NCBI RefSeq assembly: GCF_014202415.1
Contig: NZ_JACHGR010000006.1
Location: 186,001 to 250,000, forward strand
From: Tolumonas osonensis
GTDB taxonomy: Bacteria > Pseudomonadota > Gammaproteobacteria > Enterobacterales > Aeromonadaceae
Reading direction: 5' to 3'
Length of the DNA stretch: 64,000 nucleotides
Part shown: positions 33,696-42,621 of the stretch, piece after piece
How the letters are laid out: the number at the start of each line of letters is the position of its first letter
How positions within the stretch are numbered: the first letter of the stretch is position 1
Program-made: the position numbers and the translations under genes
Notes under the pieces: generated by a model
Told to the model about the DNA's origin: nothing
What the model saw: only the letters and a program-made list of their open reading frames with translations
Databases searched by the model: none

Positions 33696-34847
33696 TTATT
33701 GCCACCACTGACTAAACCGCTGGGCCGGATTATCCTGTTCCACTAATTCGCCGATCATCGGCGTCAGCAGACGGTAGGATTTCCCCTGACTGGCTTTTGA
33801 GACCCGGTTGAGCGGGTCATTCCACGGGTGATGTGCCAGTTTGAATTTACTGTTATGTGAAGGCAGCATGGCGCGGGCATTCAGATCTTCCGCCGCCTGA
33901 GCCGTCTCTTCGGGCATCATATGGATGAAGCGCCAGTTTTCGTTGTATTGTCCGCATTCCAGAATGGCCAGATCAAAATGGCCAAACCGTTCACCAATCG
34001 CCTTGAAGTGGGGGCCATAACCACTATCGCCACCAACATAAATATTATGACCGGGAGTAATAATCGCAAAAGAACCCCAGAGCGTTTTGTTTTTTGCCAG
34101 TAAACGCCCGGAGAAATGCCGGGTCGGCAGGATATGGATACTGATATCTTTTTCCGGCTGGATAACGCTGTTCCAGTCGCCCTCGTGAATGATGGCTTTG
34201 TTAAACCCCCACTGCTCAAAATAGTTACCCACGCCCAGCGGCGTAATGATCTGTCTGATTTTCGACTTGAGGCCGGTGACGGTCGGATAATCGAGATGAT
34301 CCCAGTGATCGTGCGTAATCAGAAGATAATCAATCTCCGGGATATCACCCGTGGTGTAAATGTTACTGCCTTTGAACGTCCGGTTGGTGGCCGGAACCGG
34401 GGAGGCGTTATCACTGAAAACCGGATCAACCAGAAAACGTTTTCCATTCACTTGCAGGAAGTAAGAGGAATGTCCCATCCAGACCACGACATTCTGCGCT
34501 TTATCCAGCGCATGCAGGTCGGTCTTCTTCGATGGTAACGCTATCGCCGGGATCGCGTTTTCATCTTTACCGAACAGAAACTGAGCCAGCGCGACAAAAC
34601 GGTTCTGTTCCCCGGTCAGAGTCGGGGTATACACCTGGTTGCTGAATTCACCATCGGCAAACGGGGAGGTCAGTTTCCGGTTCCGGAATTCTGCCTCATC
34701 AGGCACCTGACCGAACTGGGGCTGTCTTGTATAAAGATAAGCCGCAGGAATAAGCATGAACAGCGTTGTCAGTAATACGATGAACATTTTGTTCCGGGTC
34801 CTGTTAGCTGATTTACTGATTGCGATTGGAATGCGGGGATCTGACAT
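33696..34847 (-). CDS. Membrane-anchored MBL-fold metallohydrolase (NAPE-PLD/UlaG-like)
   Basis: A 383-residue metallo-beta-lactamase-fold hydrolase. An N-terminal segment (MFIVLLTTLFMLIPAAYLY) anchors it in the membrane. Metal ligands are THDHWDHLD, the later PTRHFSG and GGDSGYGPHF, and a C-terminal SHNSKFKLAHHPW. Family members include N-acylphosphatidylethanolamine phospholipase D and lactonases such as UlaG. The start is uncertain: 34847 (MSDPRIPI) and 34787 (MFIVLL) are both possible, neither with a strong ribosome binding site. Confidence 0.8.
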   Translation of the reverse strand: MSDPRIPIAISKSANRTRNKMFIVLLTTLFMLIPAAYLYTRQPQFGQVPDEAEFRNRKLTSPFADGEFSNQVYTPTLTGEQNRFVALAQFLFGKDENAIPAIALPSKKTDLHALDKAQNVVVWMGHSSYFLQVNGKRFLVDPVFSDNASPVPATNRTFKGSNIYTTGDIPEIDYLLITHDHWDHLDYPTVTGLKSKIRQIITPLGVGNYFEQWGFNKAIIHEGDWNSVIQPEKDISIHILPTRHFSGRLLAKNKTLWGSFAIITPGHNIYVGGDSGYGPHFKAIGERFGHFDLAILECGQYNENWRFIHMMPEETAQAAEDLNARAMLPSHNSKFKLAHHPWNDPLNRVSKASQGKSYRLLTPMIGELVEQDNPAQRFSQWWQ

Positions 34848-35122
34848 GATGAGATAAAACGTCTTGTAAAAGAGTAAATTTAGCACCGGATTGGAAGGAT
34901 GATTATCCTTTTAATACTGATAGCCCTTATGAATTAGATTCATAACTGACATCGTTAGCTTCTTTCCCGTCCTGCATCTCTTCCGCCCTTCATGCCCTCC
35001 GTCCTTCAAGTTAGTGCGGATAGATATATGAATCATCCTCATAAGATTAATGCTATTTATCGCTATTAATTGTGGTGTTTTGCCGTGTGACAATTAAAAA
35101 GAGAAAAACGGCGAGGTATCCA

Positions 35123-36364
35123 ATGTCAGAAATTCAGGCTGAATTTACAACTTCCGGCGTCATCAAGACTGAAGCACCGGCAACGCAGGATCTCTGGGTT
35201 CTGGTCGTGTTAAGTCTGCTGATGTCCTTTTCTTCTGTATCAACCGATCTTTATTTACCCGCGATGCCGGTGATCAGCCAGGATCTGCAGGCCTTTTCCG
35301 GTGGTGTCGAATTGACGATTTCCGCGTTTCTGATCGGATTTAGTTCAGGACAATTGCTGTGGGGACCGTTGGGAGATCGTTATGGGCGGAAGATGCCGAT
35401 CTTTGCCGGCTTAATCCTGTTTGTGCTGGGGGCTGCCGGTTGTGCTATGTCGGAAACCATCTATCAGATGATTGGCTGGCGTATTGTGCAGGCGCTGGGA
35501 GCCTGTGCCGGGCCGGTGCTGGCCAGAGCCATGATCCGGGATTTGTATGGCCGGGAAAAATCCGCGCAGATGTTATCCACGCTGGTACTGATTATGGGGA
35601 TCGCGCCATTGATCGGGCCGCTGGTGGGCGGGCAGATCCTGGCGGTCTCTTCATGGCATGCCATTTTCTGGACACTGGTGTTGGTCGGTTGCATCTCCAT
35701 TATTGCCTTATTCACTGTACCGGAAACGCTCACCGGCGAGAAACGGACGCAAGAGCCGCTGTCTGCCGCATTCAGGGATTATTTCATACAACTGCGTAAC
35801 CCGGTGCTGCTGGGTTATGTGGCATCCGGTGCGTTCTTTTACGTCGGGATCTATGCTTTTGTCGCCGGCAGCCCGTTTGCCTATATCGATTACTACCATC
35901 TGGATGCGCAAGCCTATGGGCTGCTGTTTGGCGCCAATATTATTGGCATCATGGGCGTGAACCTGGTCAATTCACGCCTGGTCATGAAATTAGGGGTGGA
36001 TCGTCTGTTCTATATCGGAACCTGGTTTTCCGCCGTTGCCGGCGTGGCGCTGGCGGTCAATGCCTGGTCTGGCTGGGGTGGCGTCGCCGGGCTGGCCGTG
36101 CCGATCTTTGTATTCACGTCGATGAACGGGCTGATTGTGGCCAATTCGGTGGCGGGTGCACTGGATACCGCGCCGCACAAGGCGGGCACAACCTCATCCC
36201 TGATTGGAGCCCTGCATTACGGTTCCGGCGTGATCAGTGCCGCGATCCTGGGGCTGTTAACAGACGGAACACCCTGGACCATGGGATTGCTCGTGGGCAT
36301 AGCCGGGGTGGGGAGTCTGGTTTCTGCCACGCTGCTGCGTCGTTTTATCCGGAAAACAGCATGA
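35123..36364 (+). CDS. Bcr/CflA-type MFS multidrug efflux pump
   Basis: A 413-residue twelve-helix MFS transporter. Helix 1 has STDLYLPAMP, the family signature of Bcr/CflA drug exporters, and loop 2-3 has GPLGDRYGRKMP. RAMIRDLYGREKSAQML in helix 4-5 also matches. GAGG lies six bases before the ATG at 35123. It would expel antibiotics or metabolites by proton antiport. Its stop overlaps the start of an AraC gene (ATGA), an unusual pump-then-regulator operon. Confidence 0.87.
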   Translation: MSEIQAEFTTSGVIKTEAPATQDLWVLVVLSLLMSFSSVSTDLYLPAMPVISQDLQAFSGGVELTISAFLIGFSSGQLLWGPLGDRYGRKMPIFAGLILFVLGAAGCAMSETIYQMIGWRIVQALGACAGPVLARAMIRDLYGREKSAQMLSTLVLIMGIAPLIGPLVGGQILAVSSWHAIFWTLVLVGCISIIALFTVPETLTGEKRTQEPLSAAFRDYFIQLRNPVLLGYVASGAFFYVGIYAFVAGSPFAYIDYYHLDAQAYGLLFGANIIGIMGVNLVNSRLVMKLGVDRLFYIGTWFSAVAGVALAVNAWSGWGGVAGLAVPIFVFTSMNGLIVANSVAGALDTAPHKAGTTSSLIGALHYGSGVISAAILGLLTDGTPWTMGLLVGIAGVGSLVSATLLRRFIRKTA

Positions 36365-37362
36365 AAACAGTCGCCAATATTTTAACTCAGTGGAAATTTA
36401 AAGCGCTGGCAAATGGCGGCATTGATGTCGCTGCCATGCTGCACAAATGCAATATCAGTAATTACGAGTTAAATAGAGCCAATGGCCGAATTCCGCAGGT
36501 TCAGCATTACAGCCTGATGCTGGAAACATTAAAATATAATGATGCTTTTCTTTCCAGGCAGATTTCAATTGACCGGTTTTATCAGCTTTTTCCGGATTTG
36601 TTTGGTTTGTGCCTGAATGAATCCTCTGCATATAAAGCGATTGCTAGTTTCATAAAATATCGTGCCATCATGGGCGATTGCGATATTTGTGAAATGAAAA
36701 GCAATCATGATGAAATCATGATTGAATATCGAAATGAAGGGCCGCCACAACTTGGCAATGGCTCGGCTGTAGGAAATTTTATTTTATTTCGCAATATATT
36801 AAGAGAATATCTGCCGGACATGTCTGTTCAAGCTGGTTTTGTGGGTAATCCTGTCACATCAGAAAAAGTGGTCAGTGATTGCTTCCAATCAAAGTGTCTG
36901 TTTAATCAGAGTACAAATTTTTTATTGATCGGCAGTCAAAGTTTGCACGAGCGAAATGTATTTTTTAATGAAAGGCTGCATCGGCTGCAAAAGGACACCG
37001 CCGAAAGTGTCTGTTCAGAATTGAAACAATCGAAATCATTTTCTCATACTATCACCGAACTCATTGAATCTATTATTAACTCGAATACCGCAGAGGGTGA
37101 TAAGACTATTTTTGATGATGTCTGTAATACGTTAAAACAAAGCCGGTGGACGATTAACCGGCGGTTACGAGAAGAAAACACCTGCTTTACCGATCTTTTA
37201 AAAAGAGTCCGCTTTAACGTGGCATGCAGGCTGTTGGCTGAAACCGATAAAAGTATTCAGGAGATAAGTGACTCCATGTTTTTCTCGTCTCCGGCTATAT
37301 TTTCCAGATTTTTCAGTCTGCATGCGAATATGTCACCAGTAAAATACAGAAACAGAAAATAG
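36361..37362 (+). CDS. AraC-family regulator, OruR/ArgR-like
   Basis: A 333-residue protein whose N-terminal 200 residues resemble the arabinose-binding-like domain of OruR/VqsM regulators, with a C-terminal AraC helix-turn-helix pair (QSRWTINRRLREENTCFTDLLKRVRFNVACRLLAETDKSIQEISDSMFFSSPAIFSRFF). The ATG overlaps the pump stop. The DNA is visibly more AT-rich than the upstream pump gene, hinting at a different origin. It probably regulates the pump. Confidence 0.85.
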   Translation: MKTVANILTQWKFKALANGGIDVAAMLHKCNISNYELNRANGRIPQVQHYSLMLETLKYNDAFLSRQISIDRFYQLFPDLFGLCLNESSAYKAIASFIKYRAIMGDCDICEMKSNHDEIMIEYRNEGPPQLGNGSAVGNFILFRNILREYLPDMSVQAGFVGNPVTSEKVVSDCFQSKCLFNQSTNFLLIGSQSLHERNVFFNERLHRLQKDTAESVCSELKQSKSFSHTITELIESIINSNTAEGDKTIFDDVCNTLKQSRWTINRRLREENTCFTDLLKRVRFNVACRLLAETDKSIQEISDSMFFSSPAIFSRFFSLHANMSPVKYRNRK

Positions 37363-37398
37363 CTTTTTATTTCCCTGTATATGATTTTCCATATCTTG

Positions 37399-37430
37399 GT
37401 CATCCGGAATAAGTCCGGATGGCCTTTTTT
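37399..37430 (+). terminator. Rho-independent terminator after AraC gene
   Basis: CATCCGGA / TCCGGATG stem with a 5-base loop, extended by G-C pairs and ending in six T residues. Confidence 0.88.
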
Positions 37431-37667
37431 ATATTAACGATTAATGAAAATTTTGATCTGTATCTGCACTGTGATCCTGATCTTGTTTTTAATTGTTGCT
37501 CCAAAATGATAAAAACTGCTCCGCCATGAAAAGAATCGCCCCCTGATGATGAATTAATATGGCCTTGAAATTGTTTCAGGCCGGTTATTCAACAGGCTAT
37601 CGCTATAAAACATTTTATATACGGATATGCAATTATCTGAATATTAAAATATAAAGGAATACTGACG
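37431..37667. other. Promoter region of GH3 gene
   Basis: About 240 AT-rich bases upstream of the GH3 lipoprotein. AAGGA sits about 12 bases before its start. A half CRP-like TGTGATC occurs near 37470. No palindromic operator was recognised. Confidence 0.4.
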
Positions 37668-40184
37668 ATGACGATGCAAAAAACAAAGCTGACTACATTG
37701 GCTATCGTGATTTCGACGCTATTAGGGGGTGTCGCTGGCTGTAATAATGATTCAAACGATAAAAAGGATGCATCTCAATCAACAGTGAAAGACGATGCTT
37801 ATTACAAATCACTGGCCGAAGGCATGGTGGCCAAAATGACGGCCGACGAAAAGATTAATATGCTGATCGGCCCTGGCTATACCACCACCCCTGCCAGCAA
37901 TGGTACAAGAACATTCGGCACTGATTATTCCAAGATAGCCAATGTTAAAAAGATAGTTCCGGGTGCTGCCGGATATATTAACGGTGTTTACAATGAAACG
38001 AGCGGCCTTGATATTCCAGCGGCCAAGCTGGTTGATGGTCCGGCAGGGATTCGTATTTACCCGACACGTGAGGGTCAGGAAGGGTTAGAACCTGAATCCG
38101 GTACTTATTATGCGACTGCTTTCCCGACCGGAACATTATTAGCATCAACCTGGAACGCGGAATTGGCGAAAGAGGTGGGTGAAGCGGCTGGTAATGAAGC
38201 AAAAGAATATGGCGTTGATTTCTGGCTCGCACCTGGCCTGAATATTCAGCGGAACCCGCTAAACGGACGTAACTTTGAATATTATTCCGAAGATCCGCTT
38301 ATTTCGGGTGTCATCGCCGCTGCTGTGGTCGAAGGTGCTCAGAGCGAGGGTATTGGCGCAACGATTAAACATTTCGCTGCCAATAACTCGGAAACCAACC
38401 GCAGAACTGTCAATGCGGTTGTCACACCACGTGCATTGCGTGAAATTTACCTGCGTGGTTTTGAATATGCCGTGGAGAAATCGCATCCGTGGGCATTAAT
38501 GACCTCCTATAACTCGATTAACGGCGTCAACGCAGGCGAACGAACAGATCTGATTACGAATATCTTGCGCGATGAATGGGGTTTCAAAGGTTTTGCGATG
38601 AGCGATTGGTGGTCAGGCTGGGATCCGGTGGCGCTGGTAAAAGCGGGTACTGATGTCATTCAGCCCGGTGGTGCCTATCGTATCTTCCGGGGTGCTGACT
38701 GGCTGACCGTCTTGCAGGATGCTTACAAGAATAACCAGTTGAGTGAGGACATCATCAACCGGGATGTCGTGCGCACCTTAACGCAGGTTCTCAAAGCGCC
38801 ATCAGGACAGAATTACCCATATTCCAATAACCCGGATTTGAATGCTCATGCTCAGATTGCCAAACAGGCGGCGGAAGAAGGCATGGTCTTGCTGAAAAAT
38901 GACGGTTCAGTATTGCCTGTTGCAACGTCACAGAAACTGGCTTCGTTCGGTATTGGACAGATTAATACCTTCAAGGGCGGTACGGGGAGTGGTGATGTAC
39001 ATTCACCCTATATCCGCAACATTTATGATGGTCTGGCAGAAAAATATGCCATTGATTCAGAAATAGGCTCGTTCTATCAGGAATTCTTTAACGCGAATAA
39101 AACAGCCTCAACCGATGTGTTTGGTGTTTCGGAAGTTATTAGCTGTCCGGAACCTGACGTTTCGGTTGAGCAAATCAATGCAGCTGCTTTATCCAGTGAC
39201 GTTGCGGTGATTACGATTTCACGTAATGCCGGCGAAGGCACTGATCGCACTGCAGCAGAAGGCGACTACCTGTTAACTGCGACTGAAACAGCGTTAATCG
39301 ATAATGTATCAACGGCATTCCATGCTCAAAGCAAGAAAGTGGTCGTGATTCTGAATATCGGCGGTGTTATTGATACTACGGCATGGAAAGACAAAGTCGA
39401 CGGTATTCTGCTGGCTTATCAGCTGGGTCAGGAGGCGGGTAATGCGATTGCCGATATTATCGCTGGTGTCGTCAGCCCGAGCGGTAAGCTGGCGCAGACG
39501 TTCCCTGCCAGCTATGAGGATGTGCCTTCATCGGCGACCTTCCCGGGTGTGACGGAAAGTACCTATGACAACGCCGGTCCTGTTGATCCTAATGTGGATA
39601 CCTCAATCACACCGAAAGTGGCGGATTATAACCAGTACTATAACGAAGACATTTATGTCGGTTACCGTTATTACCATACCTTTAATAAGGGAGTCGCGTA
39701 TCCGTTCGGTTTCGGTCTGTCCTACACTACATTTAGCTTTGGCAACTCTGCTGTATCAGCGAATACCTTGAGTCAGGGTAAAACTGGCAGTGTGACCATC
39801 ACGACCAACGTGACGAATACGGGTGCGGTAGCAGGGAAAGAGGTTGCTCAGGTTTATGTCAACGCGCCGGAAGTGAAGCTGAAAAAACCAGAGATTGAGC
39901 TGAAGGCCTTTGCTAAAACTGACAAGCTGGAATCTGGCTCTGCGCAGCAACTGACATTCAATATTTCAGCTGAAACACTGGCCAGTTTTGATGAGGCCCA
40001 TAATCAGTGGATTGTCGAACCGGGCGTTTATAAGGTTTACGTAGCCTCATCGTCGGATGTGTCTGCGGTTGAACCAATCACTTTCTCGGTTGATAAAGAG
40101 ATCGTGGTAGAAAATACAACCCCGGGTGCGTTGCAGCTACAACCTAACTTTGCGAATAAGTCTTTTGTTACTGTCAGTGAATAA
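37668..40184 (+). CDS. GH3 beta-glycosidase lipoprotein
   Basis: An 838-residue exported glycoside hydrolase. The N-terminus is a lipoprotein signal with lipobox LGGVAGC, so it is membrane-anchored in the periplasm or on the surface. The GH3 (alpha/beta)8 domain has KHFAANN for substrate binding and the nucleophile Asp313 in FAMSDWWSG. A second alpha/beta domain and a fibronectin-III-like domain (about 690-800; VTNTGAVAGKEVAQVYV) follow. GH3 members are beta-glucosidases, beta-xylosidases or arabinosidases. The nearby arabinoside genes suggest hemicellulose oligosaccharides as substrate, but this is inference. Confidence 0.87.
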   Translation: MTMQKTKLTTLAIVISTLLGGVAGCNNDSNDKKDASQSTVKDDAYYKSLAEGMVAKMTADEKINMLIGPGYTTTPASNGTRTFGTDYSKIANVKKIVPGAAGYINGVYNETSGLDIPAAKLVDGPAGIRIYPTREGQEGLEPESGTYYATAFPTGTLLASTWNAELAKEVGEAAGNEAKEYGVDFWLAPGLNIQRNPLNGRNFEYYSEDPLISGVIAAAVVEGAQSEGIGATIKHFAANNSETNRRTVNAVVTPRALREIYLRGFEYAVEKSHPWALMTSYNSINGVNAGERTDLITNILRDEWGFKGFAMSDWWSGWDPVALVKAGTDVIQPGGAYRIFRGADWLTVLQDAYKNNQLSEDIINRDVVRTLTQVLKAPSGQNYPYSNNPDLNAHAQIAKQAAEEGMVLLKNDGSVLPVATSQKLASFGIGQINTFKGGTGSGDVHSPYIRNIYDGLAEKYAIDSEIGSFYQEFFNANKTASTDVFGVSEVISCPEPDVSVEQINAAALSSDVAVITISRNAGEGTDRTAAEGDYLLTATETALIDNVSTAFHAQSKKVVVILNIGGVIDTTAWKDKVDGILLAYQLGQEAGNAIADIIAGVVSPSGKLAQTFPASYEDVPSSATFPGVTESTYDNAGPVDPNVDTSITPKVADYNQYYNEDIYVGYRYYHTFNKGVAYPFGFGLSYTTFSFGNSAVSANTLSQGKTGSVTITTNVTNTGAVAGKEVAQVYVNAPEVKLKKPEIELKAFAKTDKLESGSAQQLTFNISAETLASFDEAHNQWIVEPGVYKVYVASSSDVSAVEPITFSVDKEIVVENTTPGALQLQPNFANKSFVTVSE

Positions 40185-40202
40185 GATAACTCTTTAGCCC
40201 TT

Positions 40203-40233
40203 GGTGAACCCACAACATGGGTTCACCTTTTTT
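40203..40233. terminator. Rho-independent terminator between GH3 gene and trxC
   Basis: Perfect 9-bp stem GGTGAACCC / GGGTTCACC, 7-base loop, then six T residues on the + strand. The two genes converge here. Confidence 0.92.
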
Positions 40234-40238
40234 ATTCT

Positions 40239-40694
40239 TTACGTCCTGATCCCCGCCAGTTGCTGCTGCAACCACTGCTGAAACTGGTTCTTTGGTAACG
40301 CACCGGATAAGCGCGTGATTTCCCGTCCCTCATAAAACAACATCAGGGTAGGAATGGAACGGATCTGGTAACGGGCTGCGGTCTGCTGATGTTCCTGCGT
40401 ATCCAGTTTGATAAAACAGACCTGCGTTGCCATTTCAGCGGCGACCTGACTGAACGCCGGGGCAAATGACTGACAGGGGCCGCACCAGGGCGCCCAGAAA
40501 TCAACCACTACCGGTAAACCGGTGTTCTCGATGAAGCGTTGGAAATTCTTGTCATTGGCATTGATGGGTTTTCCGGTAAGCAGCGGTTCCCGGCATTTGC
40601 CGCAGACGGGCTGATCACCCAGCCGGTTTGACGGTACACGATTAATGACCCCGCAATGTGGGCAAACGAGTTGCACCGGCGATGAGTTGGTCAT
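40239..40694 (-). CDS. trxC: Thioredoxin 2
   Basis: A 151-residue thioredoxin with an N-terminal zinc-ribbon: CPHCG and CGKCR (two CxxC pairs) precede the thioredoxin fold with the WCGPC redox site. This extra domain defines TrxC. It reduces disulfides in the cytoplasm under oxidative stress. Two ATGs lie at 40697 and 40694; AGGAGG leaves five bases before the second, so 40694 is preferred. Strand and function set it apart from the surrounding glycoside-use genes. Confidence 0.93.
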   Translation of the reverse strand: MTNSSPVQLVCPHCGVINRVPSNRLGDQPVCGKCREPLLTGKPINANDKNFQRFIENTGLPVVVDFWAPWCGPCQSFAPAFSQVAAEMATQVCFIKLDTQEHQQTAARYQIRSIPTLMLFYEGREITRLSGALPKNQFQQWLQQQLAGIRT

Positions 40695-40735
40695 CATAAC
40701 CTCCTGATGCGATAGCGATGATTAATATATAAGTG

Positions 40736-40773
40736 CGAACGTATGACGTTTCAAGTGAAAGTCATAATGTTCG
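40736..40773. promoter_or_regulatory. Imperfect 38-bp inverted repeat upstream of trxC
   Basis: CGAAC..ATGAC.TTTCA / TGAAA.GTCAT..GTTCG: three paired blocks with small bulges around a 2-base centre, about 42 bases upstream of the trxC start. It could be an operator or a transcript hairpin. Confidence 0.45.
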
Positions 40774-41104
40774 TAAAACATTCCGCCTTGCTGGTTTAAT
40801 CCCTGTTTTTTGTGGCCTTTCCGGTAATCTGGTACGTCACATAATTCCCTTTGAATCCCTTTTTTGGGTTTTCCCGGAAATATGGATTTTTCGACTGAGC
40901 ACAATTTCCCCCAGCTTCTTTTGCCCGCATTTTTATTCGGCATATCCTCCGTAGCGTGTGTTTTTTCACCAGTAATTGTGATTTGTCTCCTGTTTCTGAA
41001 AACACAGGATTGCTGAGAAAACAAGTTAATTAACATTATTACTAATAATTATTAGTTGCTGGTTTCGGGCAATTCCGACTGCAAGTTTACGATTGGAGCA
41101 GGTC
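40774..41104. other. Upstream region of arabinofuranosidase operon
   Basis: About 330 bases without a credible gene. A long frame on the minus strand here has no ribosome binding site and no family resemblance. The AT-rich right end holds the 16-bp palindrome listed separately. Confidence 0.4.
41041..41056. promoter_or_regulatory. Perfect 16-bp palindrome upstream of GH51 gene
   Basis: ACTAATAATTATTAGT is self-complementary and lies 49 bases before the arabinofuranosidase ATG. It is a candidate operator, perhaps for the LacI-type regulator of the locus, though it lacks the usual central CG. Confidence 0.4.
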
Positions 41105-42616
41105 ATGGAAGTCTTGGTTACAGTAAACAAAAACTCTGTCATATCCGAAGTTGATAAACGAATCTTCGGTTCGTTTATCGAACACATGGGGCGTGCGATA
41201 TATTCTGGTATTTACGAGCCTGAACATGCGTCTGCCAATCAGGACGGATTCCGGGGTGATGTGATTGAACTGGTGAAGGAGTTGCAGGTTCCGATCGTCC
41301 GTTATCCGGGCGGGAATTTTGTTTCTGCCTATAACTGGGAAGACGGTATCGGACCGAAAGAACAGCGACCAACCCGCCTGGATCTGGCGTGGCACTCCAG
41401 TGAATCGAATCAGATCGGTATTCATGAATTTGCTGGCTGGGCTGAAACCGTCGGCAGCGACATGATGCTGGCGGTGAATCTGGGATCACGGGGGCTCAGT
41501 GATGCCCGCAATTTTCTGGAATATGTAAATCATCCGAAAGGATCGTACTGGTCTGATCTCCGTCGTCAGAATGGCCGTGAACAACCTTGGGGTGTCAAAA
41601 CCTGGTGTCTGGGCAATGAAATGGATGGCCCATGGCAGATCGGTCAGAAAACGGCAGATGAATATGGCCGGATTGCTTATGAAACCGCGAAAGCCATGCG
41701 GGCGTTTGACCGGAATCTGGAACTGGTGGTGTGCGGTTCTTCCAATCCCGATATGCCGACATTCCCGGAGTGGGAAAAGACTGTGCTGGAACACACCTAT
41801 GACGCGGTCGATTACATCTCGCTGCATATGTATTTCAAAAATCACGAACGCAATACCGCCAAATTTCTGGCGCAATCGCTGCGTATGGAACGCTACATCG
41901 ATACCGTCGCTTCAACCATCAATTATGTGAAAGCGAAGAAGCATTCCGACAAACAGATCTATATCAGTTTTGATGAGTGGAACGTCTGGTATCACTCCGA
42001 GGAACATGACAAAAAAATATTGTCAGGGCAGGAAGGCTGGCCGCATGCACCCGCAATTCTGGAAGATATTTATAACTTTGAAGATGCGTTGCTGGTCGCT
42101 TGTCTGATCAACAGTTTTATCCGTAAAAGCGACATCGTCAAAATTGCCTGTCTGGCGCAGCTGGTGAACGTCATTGCACCGATCATGACAGAAAAGAACG
42201 GCGCGGCCTGGCGACAGACCATTTTTCATCCGTTCATGCTGGCATCACGGCATGCACGCGGCAACGCGCTGCAGTTAGACATTCACAGCCCTGGCTATGC
42301 GGTGGAATGGGCAAGTAACGTGCCTTATATCGATATGTCTGCGGTTTACAATGAGGAAGAGAAGACACTCAGCCTGTTCATTGTTAACCGCCACGAGAGT
42401 GAACACATCGCTCTTCGTACCGAATTTCAGCAATTTCAGAATTTGCACGTCAGTGCGCATCAGATTCTTAGTGGTCACGATCTGCAAAGCTGCAACTCCA
42501 GCCAGTTTCCAGATCGTATCCGACCCGATAAAGGCGAGGCTCTGGTTATCGACAATCATCAGATTGAGATCTCAGTTGCGCCTCTTTCCTATCATTTCAT
42601 CCAGTTAAAGGAATGA
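41105..42616 (+). CDS. abfA: GH51 alpha-L-arabinofuranosidase
   Basis: A 503-residue cytoplasmic enzyme (no signal peptide) that removes terminal L-arabinofuranosyl residues from imported oligosaccharides. GH51 signatures are GSFIEHMGRAIYSGIYEP, VRYPGGNFVSAYNWEDGIGP, the acid/base Glu172 in GNEMDGPW and nucleophile Glu291 in FDEWNVWY. These positions nearly equal those of the characterised Geobacillus AbfA. GGAG lies before the ATG at 41105. It opens an operon with a sugar ABC importer whose ATPase gene follows after five bases. Confidence 0.92.
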   Translation: MEVLVTVNKNSVISEVDKRIFGSFIEHMGRAIYSGIYEPEHASANQDGFRGDVIELVKELQVPIVRYPGGNFVSAYNWEDGIGPKEQRPTRLDLAWHSSESNQIGIHEFAGWAETVGSDMMLAVNLGSRGLSDARNFLEYVNHPKGSYWSDLRRQNGREQPWGVKTWCLGNEMDGPWQIGQKTADEYGRIAYETAKAMRAFDRNLELVVCGSSNPDMPTFPEWEKTVLEHTYDAVDYISLHMYFKNHERNTAKFLAQSLRMERYIDTVASTINYVKAKKHSDKQIYISFDEWNVWYHSEEHDKKILSGQEGWPHAPAILEDIYNFEDALLVACLINSFIRKSDIVKIACLAQLVNVIAPIMTEKNGAAWRQTIFHPFMLASRHARGNALQLDIHSPGYAVEWASNVPYIDMSAVYNEEEKTLSLFIVNRHESEHIALRTEFQQFQNLHVSAHQILSGHDLQSCNSSQFPDRIRPDKGEALVIDNHQIEISVAPLSYHFIQLKE

Positions 42617-42621
42617 CCGTT

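Noticed and set aside
37440-37490. CRP site upstream of the GH3 gene
   Set aside because: Only the TGTGA half is present; the second half has too few matches.
40722-41036. 104-codon minus-strand frame upstream of trxC and abfA
   Set aside because: No ribosome binding site, no recognisable domain, basic low-complexity composition, and it overlaps a likely promoter.
41041-41056. Fur box reading of the AT-rich palindrome before abfA
   Set aside because: It has TAATAATTATTA but not the GATAAT/ATTATC blocks with a one-base spacer; kept only as a generic palindrome.
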